A DNA stretch of 64,000 nt from Ligula intestinalis (GCA_036362985.1 JAYGXS010000003.1:5389920-5453919); one strand, 5' to 3'. Positions 30,851 to 42,790 are shown, counted from the first letter of the stretch. Translations and numbers: made by a program. The notes: generated from the letters alone by a model not told the origin.

Positions 30851-32570
30851 ATTATAGAAAGCTAGGGTTTTCGCTAGCTCTAGTGGGTCTGAAACCAGAA
30901 TTTTACTCTTCGTGCATACCTGTAGTGGTTCTAGGCATGTTTCTGCCGCATATTCACAAACGATGTCAACAGTTTCCTCCAGCGTTCATCGGCATCGTCT
31001 GAGGCCAGGAGGGACGCGATTGTGATGCAACTCAGGCCTTAGATTTTGCGAGTTCTTTTAACAGTGGACAACAATGAAAATGACTACCGTCTACTGCATA
31101 TCCGTTTTTTTCATTTACTTCTGAAAAATCACGTTAGCATTACTGATTATGTAAAAAGGGTGCTCTAAGATGCGTTCGTGCAGTGACCGGGAGGTTCACT
31201 GATTTTGTGCGAAAAGGGGGGTAAATGCCATGTCGTGGACAAATACCTACTGTTCCCCTTGGACTCCTTAATCACTTCTCGGGCGGATGGGGGTTGTCTC
31301 ATCGCTGCTGCGTCAGGTAGTAGGCTGCCGTCAAAGTTTTGGTCCATCGTTAATGCAACCACATAGTGTTTGAAGAAAACAAATGCCGAGACAATTTTAA
31401 CGTGACCTGTGACAAGCTGGCCTAATAGAGACAATTGTGGCGGACGGTCCCAATGCCTGTTCCCCCTTTGTTATCCAAGGGGTTCGATTGCCAGGTTGAA
31501 TCAGGTCAGGGTCACCAATTTGCATGGGTCTAAGTAATCTTTGTTCTCGGATCACTACGAGTTGGTGACCCCGATGTCATTCAACCACGCAATCAAACTC
31601 CTTCTGATATGGCTGAGAAACTCTTCACGAAATTACAAAAAAATCGCCGTACTGTTTTCCCTGAGTAACCCATCGTGCCTAAGTTTAGGGGAACGTGGTT
31701 GCCGACACCGTCAGGAATCAAGATTTACGTCTTCAACAAAACTCGCCATTCATGTCCAGGTCGAACCCTGATCAAGTAAATTTGAAAATTTATTCAAATG
31801 TGCAACGAACACACCACATCGCCCTATTGTACGAAATATCCATTGGCTCATCGGCGACGAAACCATAATTCGTGAGTCCTTTTCATGATAAATTCAACAT
31901 GCAATTGTGTACGCATCGATACATTTTCATACCTTCGACACTGCACGCTATCTCAGTTTTGTGTCTGGAGGACGGCGAGCCTATTTCATTGACGCATTCG
32001 TCCGACTGAGCTATCACTGGAAAACCTTGTGCACGAATTGCCCATTCGTCCTAGAAACTTGCCGATTCATTGGCATAGGTTTTCGAGAGGCCTTTCCTCC
32101 TACCAACGTGTCCACTCACTGGCATCCGTAGTTGAGCTCAAGGACATATTATTTCGTCCCTACAATATACCAACTCACAGGTAAACCTTATCGAAATCAG
32201 AACAGCACATCCTCCGACTGATGCCACAACTACATCTCAGCATAGACTGCAGGCATCGCCCTACACTCCAACAGAAGCAACTACCGCCACCCACGACAAA
32301 CGCTCCCAAATCTGCATGTGTACTGGATTATTTCCGTCTTTTCATTGTTCGCTCAAGTTCGACAAATTCACTTCTTTCTGCGTCTGGCGGGGAGCTGTGG
32401 CGCACGGCTTGGTCCACCTTCGTTCCCAAGGGCCTACTGCCCCAAAATCTCGATTTTTGATTGCCAGACCGAAGGTTCAGCGGACACATTTCCTTTTCTG
32501 TTCCCCAGCCCGCTTTCTACCCGCCTTTTTAAACTATTTTTTTGTCCAGAATACAAACTGGCGACAATAA
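30851..32570. other. No supported gene
   Basis: Spacer between the PLE cluster and the 3' end of the minus-strand NPC2 gene. Part may be the decayed upstream half of the PLE RT. No exon could be defended. Confidence 0.45.
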
Positions 32571-32573
32571 ACA

Positions 32574-32579
32574 TTTATT
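32574..32579 (-). promoter_or_regulatory. NPC2: NPC2 poly(A) signal AATAAA
   Basis: AATAAA on the minus strand, 122 bases beyond the TGA at 32701, fitting a short 3' UTR. Confidence 0.65.
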
Positions 32580-32700
32580 TAATCATTTACAAAAATAACA
32601 TTGAGGGCACAGTTGCTGAGACTGCTTGGGCAAACCAATCAAAATTTGCTAAGGCTCATAAACAGCCTTAAGGAGGTGTCCCACGACCGCGCACGGGTCT

Positions 32701-32895
32701 TCAATAAAGATCTGCAAACCACCTCTTCCAGGTCTCCCTCAGCTTGTCCAGGAGATAAGGCTTTGTCTGTTCAAGGATGATCGGACGGGGTTTATAGAAT
32801 GCGGCTGTACTGCTGGCGAGTTTGGCCGGAAACTGCACACAAATGTGGAAATCACCATCCACCTCTTTAAGTTCCCATCTGATGTGCAGTGAGAT
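32701..32895 (-). CDS. NPC2: NPC2 exon 4 (last)
   Basis: 195 bases including TGA, acceptor CACAACCAG. HIRWELKEVDGDFHICVQFP is the last two beta strands with the sixth cysteine. The rest (LASSTAAFYKPRPII to the stop) is an extension beyond the usual NPC2 end. Confidence 0.9.
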   Translation of the reverse strand: MSLHIRWELKEVDGDFHICVQFPAKLASSTAAFYKPRPIILEQTKPYLLDKLRETWKRWFADLY

Positions 32896-35800
32896 CTGGT
32901 TGTGTGGAGTGAGGAGAAGGTTAACAATAGATACATACTCAATTAACTACGCTACATGTAGAAGGTATCACAAAAAATCAGGAATTGTGCTTAAACGCTG
33001 TTTTCAAACATAAAACGTTTCATTTCTAGGGTACAGAATCAAACCAAGGACTGTAATGACCATTTATGATTCGTAAGGTGTCATCAGCCAGCAACAGCCT
33101 GGCCCCAGTTCGCACTTGAACTTTGTTACTATTGAACATGTACTCCAAGGCCCTATGAACAACTCACAGGCCCGGTATCTCATCATTTGCGATCGCAAAT
33201 AGTAACTATCGTTCAATGGCCCTGCACAGCTCCAATTTAGTCTTGTGCCCCTACTTATATCGAGACGGGCAAGCTCCTACCAGGATATTGAACGACTTTT
33301 TTCATGGCAGTTGCTGAGGGATTTGGCTATCACTTTTGATGTCAGTTATTAGTCATGTTATAGCTTCTGCGAATACGTCACCACAAGTTCGAGTTTGAAT
33401 GGCAATCTGAACCAGCAAATTGGCGTTGAATCACAAAACAAAAACCAGAATGCCGAAAAACTTTTCTAGGTCAATTGCTAAAATCTTATAGTCCCATCTA
33501 AATATGTAGAAATTTGTCTAGTCCTGTAGTGGCCCTAGCAGACACTTGGAACCCAAGACCAGCCACAGACGCATGACGTATCTAGCCTGCCTGAGTGCCC
33601 ACCGCCTCCTGGGGCTAGGCGCTAACTGTCATTGGCTTACGCTAGTGTAGACATGAGCAGCCCCATTGGCCCCCGGGACAAAGCATTCGCCAGCGATTCC
33701 TAATGCTCTACTCGAATAGAGAACGGACGCACTACTCTGCGAGTCAACACTCTTTCTATCTATTTTTCGTTCCATTGTGTAAACAATAAACTCTTCCTTC
33801 TACTCTAGACTTCTCCTGTGTTACCTACAATGGAAGTGGGCCTCGAAGATTGTAGCTGTTAAGGTTAATCGTCTTAGCCTTAACTCCTATAGTCCTTTGA
33901 CGTCAAGTTAGATCTTCTGTGAACTTCGTTCCCGCAGATTCGAGTTTTCATGCGAACCTGAGCCAGCAGCTTGGCGTCGGACAACAAAAACAGTTTTTCA
34001 AGGTGCATGCGGATATTTCGACGTAAATACAGCTGTTCCGTCATCAGTTTAATACACGTTTAAGGCGGTTAGTTATCATTCCGTGTATATTTAAGGTCAG
34101 TGGTAAAGGTTAGGTTGGTCGCCCACCCCGGTTACTTTTATTTTTAGTCTAGTTAGGATCTACTTCATACGAAACTATGTAAACTAAACTAAGCAGAAAT
34201 AAGAAAGGCAAAATAAACTAAAAATAATTCTTATAAAATGAATAATAACGCATAAAACTAAACTAGTAGCCTGGTTCCGTAAGACAGGCAGTTGGGATTA
34301 GGGGCATCTATGGCGGGCCACCAGCTTAACTTTTACCATGTTTGCTAACAAATTATTCGTCGGTTTCAAAACTCGACGCTAAAAAAGTGATTATAGTTTT
34401 GAGAAAAAGAAGTCCAAGTTCTCCAGGAAATGGACTTACCGAAGGATAGGTTTTCTTCACCTCAAGGCTGTACATGTAACTGTAGGTCATTCCAGCCTCA
34501 AGTGGACAGGAGGGGCTTGCGAACGTGCACAGGTCATTGTCTGGTATAGGAAAGGGTATTGGGACCCCAGCAATGACTCCATGTACACTGGCCTTTCCAC
34601 TCTTTACGACATGATCTAAAAGAAATAAGATGGACAGTCATCTACCCACCTCTAACAGCCATAAGCATGTGCATTCCGATACCCGTCACAATGCGGTAAA
34701 TGATTAAATAGACGGCAAATGAGACAATAACGGAAATGATTGGTTCCGCTGGCGGCCTCTTGAACGTCAAAGTTTTTTTAAGCTCGGGTAAACGTACAGC
34801 ACCCAGACAAATGTCTGATATGCGCTAACAGGTGAGTCTTATGAGGCGCCTATAAAGCAGACTCGGCGAACGAACTTTGGGTCTATTCTCGGACCCACTA
34901 TCAGAAACAGTAACAAATGGGTTCAAGTTACTGCGGCAGCTGTGCGTTCATTGATTATGTTCGTACTCGTTGAGATAAAAGCTGGTTCGTCCACATCCGA
35001 CTTAATTATCCAGGTTACGCAAACCGTTCCTGTGCGCCCAAAAATCGTCGCAACGTCGCCGCAGTTACCATGGTCGAAAGTAGCCAATTCAACCTTCTGC
35101 GGCTTATTACCTTTCCCGGCAGTCGGATCGCCCCGGTCAGACTGCTGACCTCAATTTGGGCCCACTCCCCCCGGCACTGACTACGGCAAGATTCTGCTAC
35201 GAACCCGCATATTTTGGTTAGTTAATTGGGATAATTTATCGAACTAGTAAACGTATGCTCGCCAATTAACGTTTTTATTACCAACATTGCAGTTTGAGGC
35301 GATAATTAGTGCGCTAATTAACTCTAGTATTGCCCCCCCCCGCTGCGCTCTGCTGACCGAACTACCTGCCCCATCCGAGCGAAGCCTGTGGGTTGAACGG
35401 AGATTATAGCGGGCCGAAGGAGCTCACGACCGTCACCTCCCATGCGAATTTCCGTCCTGACAAACCGAAAACGGGTGGCGGCGCCCTGTCCGCTGGCTCC
35501 TGATTTGAGAGCAATTTAGCGTCATTCTGTCTCACTGCTAATACGCGTTCAGCCATTCGCGTCACGAATGACATTTCTGTTCTCCTGGCGTGCCCTAGTC
35601 ATTGCACCAGATCCGGGACACGAAGCCAGGCAGCTAGCCCAAACTAATTATCCCTCCTTCTACCGGATGGTTACTCGAAGCTCCTCGGGTACTGTCCGCA
35701 GGGAGGGCTTAAGATACCCAGATGCAGTGGATTCGTAGACGAGTATAATCGACACGCACACCCGCGGCAGTACTTAAGGTATCAAACAGAAACGGTGCAG

Positions 35801-37793
35801 TATGAAAATGGCTAGGACAGTCTGACCCATAAATCCGTTCGGTTGGCAGAACTCATGGGTTTTCAGTTTTTTCTACCTTCTTTAGCCCGATGTGCCCTCT
35901 CATCGCGATTAAGTTCAGTCAGGTTGATGCAAGACTGCCGACTGGTTTCGACTATGGGGAACTGATTGGCACCTGTAGGCTTTACCTAGAGAAGTAACAT
36001 ATCAATTTGGTCAGTCACCCGATGCTGTGCGAAAGGTTTTCTCTACAAGCCTGATTCTGTGGCCCTAGGGAAAGGACAACTTGAAAACACAATTATTCTT
36101 CCGGAGCTAGCTATATGCATCTGTTGAATTAGTATGGGACAGTGCGAACGGCTAGCCCTGTGGAATCAAGTGGTAAACGGTGCAATAAGCCACTGGATCC
36201 AATAAATCATTTTGCTGCTATTGCCATATTTAAATCATATTGTAGACATTGATCACTTAGTGGACGGAGAGATAGTCAGTACTGACGAACTGTCGGAAGT
36301 GAGTGAGGTAAGGCCTAGGTATGGAGGCGGCGGCTAAGCAAACTCGTTCTGCGCACACGGCATCCACGCAAACACTGCGGTTACCATGGCCCTAGAACAG
36401 ATAACTGCATCGACATCAAAATAAGATACCAGCCAGCAAACTTTTATCAGATAGATTATCCATGCATTGACCTCCTTTCATTTTCACCACTGCGTTTCCT
36501 GTATCTACTCGTCTACATGTCTTGCAGTTCGGCCTTTGTCATGATGGGCATTTATTAAAAATGTACCATCTTACAGATTTTCATATGCAAAAATGTATCG
36601 CTTTTCAAAGAGAAAAATTGATATGAAGGAACTTCTAGTCGACGAACGCTTGACAGTGTTCGTAATGAATAAGAAAAAAAATGGCTTACTTGCTTTGAAC
36701 TTAATAGTCAAATTGGCGTGGGAGCCCTTGTACAGAGTGCAAGGTTTGGTGTCACAGGGAATAACCTCCACCTCATCAAAACTGCCAGACTTGGATCCTG
36801 AAGATAAAGTCAACGATATATTAATAGCATTTGTCTGATAACAAGTTTGAATAGTATTTAGTTATACTCCACCGAAATATGTGACTGCCTTTCAAGCGTT
36901 TGAAGCCTGCGGTATTTCTCGCATACCGCCATCCTTACCGACGAATTACATTACTCCTGCACTAGCGGCCTGTTTCGAACCTCTCTTCTGAAACGGTCAT
37001 GTGTATCTACTGTCAGTGGAAATGTACACTGATAGAAGGACTTCATGCTGTACGTAGCTCACTTATTAGGATAATGGTTTGGGCAACCACATAATCTGTA
37101 TTGTGCTGTCATATGCAGCTTGTCAGATACTGCAGAGGCCTCATTTTTCAAATGCCTCTTAATTGCCGACATCTTTTTGTGGCTCTTATAATAATCCATT
37201 TCTTTCATGATTTTGCACCCTTTTTGAGACTATGTAGTGCCAGCCGTCGACGGAATTCGTAGTCATGGAAATGACCATACGGGGACTTGCGTGTGGAGAA
37301 AAGAACCTTTGGACGAAATCACTTTCCACAAAATTTAGAACAATTTTCAGTGATTACAGAACTGCATTTTGTAGAACGGTTCTAGTTCTACCATTCCACT
37401 CTGATCGGCTATTTGTGAAATACCTCGTGAATGTAAAAAATGTATTGAACAACACCTGGACGTGGCCCATAGCCGGACCTTCTAACAATGCTATCTTACC
37501 TTATATCACGTGATGGGTGGTCAACGCTGAAATCCTTTAACTAAGGCCGCCTTATCACAGCTTAGTCGATAAAAACTACGAAGCCACTTTTGAGTCGTAA
37601 AGATGAAAAAAGTAAAACAGAAATCAGCTTGCATTTTTGCGGCCCCAGTTTGTGCTTTACATAAGACTGCCATATCCCCGCAGATAAATAATTGAAATTG
37701 ATAAGAAAGCTTACCGCAATCCTCTACGTCGGGAATTGGATCACCGAGAGCCCCCGCGATGATGACACTCAAGATCAGTAGGCGGAGCAACAT
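32701..37793 (-). CDS. NPC2: NPC2 / ML-domain sterol-binding protein, four exons
   Basis: Minus strand. Exons 37793-37715, 36797-36690, 34615-34440 and 32895-32701 join in phase with GT/AG borders to 558 nt, 185 residues. A signal peptide (MLLRLLILSVIIAGALG) leads into DPIPDVEDCG. EVIPCDTKPCTLYKG, the glycosylation site NLT (55-57), VHGVIAGVPIPFPIP, TYSYMYSLEVKKTYPS and ISLHIRWELKEVDGDFHICV then follow the NPC2 order strand by strand. Six cysteines (26, 41, 46, 92, 99, 140) match the three disulfides of human NPC2 in position almost exactly. NPC2 carries cholesterol in the lysosome lumen or outside the cell and hands it to NPC1. Parasitic flatworms do not make sterols de novo, so uptake proteins matter. 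Unusual: about 40 residues follow the last strand, with TKPYLLDKLRETWKRWF, absent from human NPC2. Other ML proteins are possible, but the loop motif and cysteines favour NPC2. Confidence 0.9.
33744..33893 (+). repeat. LTR-like dispersed repeat, copy 1 (NPC2 intron 3)
   Basis: It shares the order TGTAAACAATAAAC, a pyrimidine-rich stretch, GATTGTAGCTGTTA, GTCTTAGCCTTAACTCCTAT with copies at 46322-46446 (plus) and 50811-50960 (minus). AATAAA near the middle and, in the third copy, a TATAAA further upstream suggest a solo LTR. Confidence 0.55.
34012..34047 (-). ncRNA. Weak hammerhead-like motif (NPC2 intron 3)
   Basis: Minus strand: CTGATGA, 21 bases with only weak stem-II pairing, GAAA then UAUC (A-U pairs closing a minimal stem III). 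Both core strands are exact but the hairpin is poor, so it is decayed or a chance match. Confidence 0.35.
34440..34615 (-). CDS. NPC2: NPC2 exon 3
   Basis: 176 bases, acceptor TTCTTTTAG, donor GTAAGT. It carries VKSGKASVHGVIAGVPIPFP followed by IPDNDLC, the ligand-pocket loop and third disulfide cysteines, then the strand TYSYMYSLEV. Confidence 0.93.
35020..35360 (+). repeat. Dispersed repeat family D, copy 1
   Basis: It carries CTGTGCGCC, CGCAGTTACCATGGTCGAAAG, CCAATTCAACC, CTGCGGCTTATTAC and a CCCCCCC tract. A related, diverged block occurs at 45520-45850. It is non-coding and the class is not recognised. Confidence 0.45.
36194..36232 (+). mobile_element. 39-bp PLE outer end alone, NPC2 intron 2
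   Basis: Identical to the outer end of the palindromic PLE at 27906-27944 (GGATCCAATAAATCATTTTG, CTGCTATTGCCATATTTAA). No other PLE sequence adjoins it, so it is either an extremely 5'-truncated insertion or the mark of an excision or rearrangement. Confidence 0.7.
36690..36797 (-). CDS. NPC2: NPC2 exon 2
   Basis: 108 bases, acceptor TATCTTCAG, donor GTAAGC. It carries SFDEVEVIPCDTKPCTLYKG and NLTIKFKA; the CxxxxC pair equals the second disulfide of NPC2. Confidence 0.9.
37715..37793 (-). CDS. NPC2: NPC2 exon 1 (signal peptide)
   Basis: 26 codons plus one base, donor GTAAGC. The ATG at 37793 gives a clean secretion signal. The frame is open further upstream to an ATG at 38012, but that extension is not signal-like, so it was not used. 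Confidence 0.85.
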
Positions 37794-40310
37794 ATTCGCG
37801 CACACACACAGCACTGAATCCAGAACCACAATTATACTGAGCCGTCCGTCGGTGGTGTGATGACAAGCCCCATGACCAGTGGCCATGAGGGTTTTCATTG
37901 GCTTAAGGTCACAAGCTGTGCTGCTATTGGTTGGAAGCAGTGACATCGGATCTCTCTGACCGATGGCCTTTCGTCCAATGACTGTAGCAGTTCCGGGTTC
38001 ATCTGGTGACACAACGTGACGCGTTCGCTATGACGAAACCTCCGGCTGGGTATTAGTCTAACAAACAAGCATGCAAGAGAGGAAAATACAAAAAGGTGAA
38101 GGAAAAAATGCTCTCGTTTACTGCTGATTCAAGGTTCGGAATTAATTTCTTGCACAAAGTCATTGGTCATAAGCAACACCTTGCAGCTGCCCTAAAAATA
38201 GAAGCAGTTATGGATGCAGTGGTGTAATGCGCTTTAGTTCATAGTTCTTCATAGCTCTCCTCAGGAAAGTGATTTTGACTGAAAAAAATACACAGGAACA
38301 CTCGGAAAAGTGGATGAGTTCGTGAGCAATGGATCGAACACAGACTCAAAACGTAAAACGCCCAGATGGGCGTCCTCTTATCAGACTGTCTTATACTGGA
38401 GGGACAGTATCTGAAACATGTTTAAGCAGCACACATCCTTGTGATGAATAATCTCTCGAACCTGAAAAGCTGTGCACGCTGAGGGAGCGAACGTGCTTAT
38501 TCAAGCATTGCTCTTCCGCCTGTAACTGTGCAGTTCAAGGGCGAAAAGTAACTAAATTTGACCTACGTACAACTACTGGTTTACTGGAACAGAAAAGCTG
38601 ACACTGTACTTGACAGTTCGACAGTCCATACCGACGATTTCCATCGTGTATCCCACTGCAGGGGGAGTGGGGATACAGGGATAGTGACTTCCATCAGGAG
38701 TCGGGAATTCTCAAGCCAGGCCTACGGACAACTCCCAGTAAGGATTACAAATACGGCCCCCTAAGCAGGATGCTGGGATAGGAACACCACATCAAAGCGC
38801 ATAATTCAAGGAAGTTTAAAGATTCGTGTGTCGCTTTTAGGGGGCCATATAAGTCATCCTCACCTAACTTATATTCCGAGTTGGGTTAGGGATCTGGCGA
38901 CGGCATCGGATATAGCCTGCATATGTGGAATTCTTCGGAGTTATTTTAAAGTTGATTGCACGCTTCATGCCGTGGCCATTGGTTCCGCTCCACGAATGCT
39001 CCTGGACAGCTGTTTACCCACCGGTATGGACTGGTGAGGGTGTGAGAAAAATAATGGTTAATTTAAGTTTTGACTTCAATCCCCAACGAGACGAGCAGTT
39101 GACATTGCAACCGAACTGGGTCATGCAAGAGGTCAGTGCCAGTCGGGTGAGCTCTAAAAACATGCCTCAGCCGACGCGGACCATGTGCTCGAGTGATATG
39201 ACGAAGGCGTAAACCAAGGCTCCTGATCACGGCTGATTATCTACAAAAATCAATAACTGACCTAAGATACTGAATAAACAGAAAGCACTAACATAACAGA
39301 TTTCTAAAACACATTTAGTCATTCAGCATACATCTTTTCACTGAATGCTCACCCGAAATGAAACCAGCCTGAATTTCACGGTCACGATACTGGATTCTGT
39401 GGATGATCAGTCCTCAATTTGGACTTCCGGTTATTCTTGCAACGTGCTTATAGAGGTCTTGATAGGAACCTGGAAACTTCTGGAAATAACGACCGAAGGT
39501 CGGCAGCATTCATTTAATAAAGGCTTAGGGGAAGTCAACTGAGGGACAATATTCGCGAAGTGCTTAATCCCCATCAACTCTAGTGTCCGCTGCCCTAATA
39601 CATATAACGATCAGCAATACGAGGAAAGTTACAATACCAGCCGCTTTGCAAAGATAAAGTCCATGCTTAAACATATCATGGGCATGAGGAAATAACACAA
39701 TTTCACCCTTCTGTACAGAATAAACTCTCCCTACCACTCGGGTATCCCACCTCGTCTCCTCATCTCCTAATGAACCGGGCATGAAGATCGCAGCTGCTAG
39801 GCTTTAACCGATTAACCCAAACTGTTCGATACCCTTGCCCAAAATTGCAAGGAACGATATGTTTTCCCGTGTCTCAACCTTAACATTACTTTCATGCACA
39901 AATTTTAATCATAACCCTAAACTTAGCCCTAATCCTATCCCCACAGCCTAACCCGTATCATCACTTCAATTTTAGCTCTGATCTTAAAATTAACCCTGAT
40001 CCTCTAGGCTTTAGCTCACGACCATCTGTATTACGGAGGTGGTGACTCATATTCCCGTGCGGATAAGCCTTCCAGGAAGGTTGGCATACACATCCACAAA
40101 CGGAGATGTCTGTCACGCAAAGCCAAGCCCAAGGAAACAAAATGCATCAGCTTAATTTTACGGAGGTAAAGATTATAACCGGTATCAAGACAAACGGGGG
40201 AGGAATGCGGGGTGTGGGTGCGTTGCTGCAAAATGAATGCTGACCATGGTCTGGAAGACTAGAATTATTCTCTCTGGCGTCGCCAAATAGTCAAAGGAGA
40301 ACGATAGAAT
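37794..40310. other. NPC2 upstream region and spacer, no gene seen
   Basis: It includes the likely NPC2 promoter side (a short CA repeat just upstream of the ATG) and unassigned DNA. Around 39900-40015 there is a degenerate run of CTAACCCTAA-like words. No coding exon could be supported. Confidence 0.45.
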
Positions 40311-40314
40311 TGAT

Positions 40315-41876
40315 ATTCGGTCCGCATTCTTATTGGTCGTAGGACGTGACTATCTGCCAAAGCTTTCGACGAAGTTCCATAGAACAAACGTGCTTCGTAC
40401 TGCTATTAGATCCGTGAACGACGTTCCTCCAGGCACCCCCCCCCCCATCCCAATCCATGCTAGTCTCGCGATGGGCAGCAGTGATCGATGTTCACCTGTG
40501 CGAAACGGCAGGAGTCACAGGCACGGCCTCACTGGATGCGTCATCGGTCGCTACTGACGCGTGTGAGGCGGATTGGTCACATGACGAGCGAATTAGTGCA
40601 GAGCGGAAAGGGCAACCAGATTCACTCACAAGACCAAAATTGGTGTTTGCTTGACGGTCTTAGACATAGCCAGACCAGGATCTCAAATTACAAAAAGTCA
40701 GAATGCGGGATATGAACTAGAGTTCATCTTCTGTTCACCGGAATAAATTTGTAGATTTGCTGAGGTTTCGGACAGCTGGGCCGGCTGTCCTTTGGCGAAG
40801 CGAATACTGACTGACTGACTTACTGATCAGCAAGTTTACATTTGCAGCTTTAAGTGTTTGCATTGGGGTGATTTCAAATTGCAGACCCGCCTACAGGAAC
40901 ACAAATCGGCGGCTCGAAGACTAGACCTTAACTCGCAGCTTATCACACATATCGGAGAGACCGGTCATAATTTAGATATTCAAGGAACGACCATCCTAGG
41001 CCGAGGAGTCTCAAAAACTGACAGATTGACGCTTGAAGCATGGTTTAGAGACACCAATTCTCTCAACAGGCATCTGGGCCGCCCTGTAGGCTACAAAGTC
41101 TTGCGCCATTACGTAAGTGACAGGACACGGTCAAACCGAACTCAGAATTTGCAGACGAAGACGGACCTGTGACGAAATCACTGGAATTGAGAGCAGGATT
41201 ACCAGCATCCTCTACTGTGGGGACGAAACAGAACACCGACTGCCGTCACGCCAAGCCAAAATCCACACGCAAGGCCAGACAGCGAACGGAGAAAAATCGA
41301 TCGACCCAAGGTCAACACTTACAGCCGCAAATTTAAACTTAATAATCGATGAAGTCAGTATTCACTTCGACAAAGAACAGCCGGTCCAGCTGTCTGAAAC
41401 GTCAGAAAATCTGCAAATGTGTTCCGGTGTGCAGAAGATGAACGCTAATCCAGACGGGGATCGTACTCTCTGACACAACAGCTGTCCGCTGGTCATATGA
41501 AAACGATCGAAATCATATTAATTGCGCATTCTTATTGGTCGCGCGACGTGATTGTTTGCGATTGCTTACGAAGGCTTTTGATTGAGTTCCAAAAAAACAA
41601 ACATGCTTCGTACTTTAACTAGATCAGTGAACGAATAACCCCTCCAAAGCATTCTAGTGTCACGAATGGCGGCGATGATCGATCTTACCTATACCACACG
41701 ACGGGAGTCACAGTTAAGGCTTCGGGAGATGCGTCATCGGTGGCTACGGATGCGTGCAAAGGGACTTGACCACGCGATGAGCGAATTTACTAATTAGTTA
41801 GGAGTGGAAAGGGCGACCACCCTCACTCACAATACGCAGCTTTCCTGACGGTCTTAGACATGGGCAGCCGACTCAG
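40315..41876 (+). mobile_element. PLE fragment bracketed by about 360-bp direct repeats
   Basis: Two diverged direct copies, 40315-40676 and 41505-41876 (shared words GCATTCTTATTGGTCG, GATGCGTCATCGGT, GACGGTCTTAGACAT), bracket a PLE endonuclease fragment. Between them, a 55-base family B motif occurs inverted at both inner sides (40745-40797 minus, 41365-41425 plus). Direct repeats around the coding part fit the pseudo-LTR arrangement of Penelope elements. Confidence 0.65.
40858..41172 (+). pseudogene. PLE endonuclease C-terminal part
   Basis: It encodes LQTRLQEHKSAARRLDLNSQ, ITHIGETGHNLDI, TILGRGVSKTDRLTLEAWF and SLNRHLGRPVGY, the downstream half of a PLE GIY-YIG domain. The GIY and YIG strands are lost. 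The protein belongs to a PLE subgroup different from that of the 27-kb palindrome. Confidence 0.78.
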
Positions 41877-42626
41877 TGACTTACATCAGCACAAGACTGT
41901 GAAGTTTCTAATCAGAGTAATTTACCTTGAAATCTCACCGGAACACCCACTTCGGCCCAAAATTTAATTACCAGGGCAATGGAGCAGTGAGCCCAACTAA
42001 AGAGTTCGTGCTCATCAAATTCGTGGGTATAAAATTCCTTTCCTATAGACTAGGTTCTACCAGTCCTGTGAAGAGCAATGGCACCCACGACGACTTTGCC
42101 TAAGTACTTCCGTCCCTATCTCATCCAGAAAAGTAGTAAGCCACCGAAACCCGATCCTGTCTATGGTGTAATAGTTTCGATCGTGACACCGGATGCAGGG
42201 GTGGGGGATATGAGAGCGAGAGAGGTAGATGCGTCGCAAGTCTCTAGTAACCCAAATTCGCATGCAACGCCCACCCTCTTACCTCTCGCAAATTTTGTCA
42301 CGTGCGCACCAGTGTCTGACTACCCCCAATACGGTCTGGCCAATCACCTTTATGGCTGACTCTCACAGGACCTCGTTGTGACGAGTACCGTGCTCACCAC
42401 CCCTCTCGGGTGCGGACGCAAGTTCGTCCCACTGCCAACTTTCTCTAACTTATTCTACACCAACGTTGTAAAGAATATGCTATGCCTTCCACCTAATGTC
42501 TGGCCAATTAATTAAGCCACTGCGATAAGTTTACTATGAGCATAAACTACATCACATAGAAGTCACCATACTTATACCCATAATGTTTTAGGGCACACAG
42601 TTGACACTCTTTGATGAAATTTCAGC

Positions 42627-42790
42627 CGATCCGAGTGCCAATATTCCCCGACCTAAATCGGCAACACAACGAGCTCTTGGCTCAGTGGTTAGGGCGTTTG
42701 ACTCTGATCAAAAAAGGTCGCAACTTCGAGGTTCGGATAGGACACCATTTGGGTCTGCGTATGACTGGCGGACTATGGCTAATAAGTCAG
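42627..42790 (+). mobile_element. tRNA-derived SINE-like element, copy 1
   Basis: It has an A-box-like TTGGCTCAGTGGTTAGGGCG, an arm TTTGACTCTGATCAAA with a Gln(CUG)-like loop, then GGTCGCAACTTCGAGGTTCG as a decayed B box, and ACCATTTGGGTCTG. The same succession is at 47348-47505. The upstream word CCAATATTCCCCGACCTAAA is shared as well. Confidence 0.6.

Noticed and set aside
37521..38012. A 163-codon minus-strand open frame as one protein
   Set aside because: Only 37793-37715 is coding (signal peptide exon of NPC2). The rest is upstream sequence and read-through of the intron past the GTAAGC donor.
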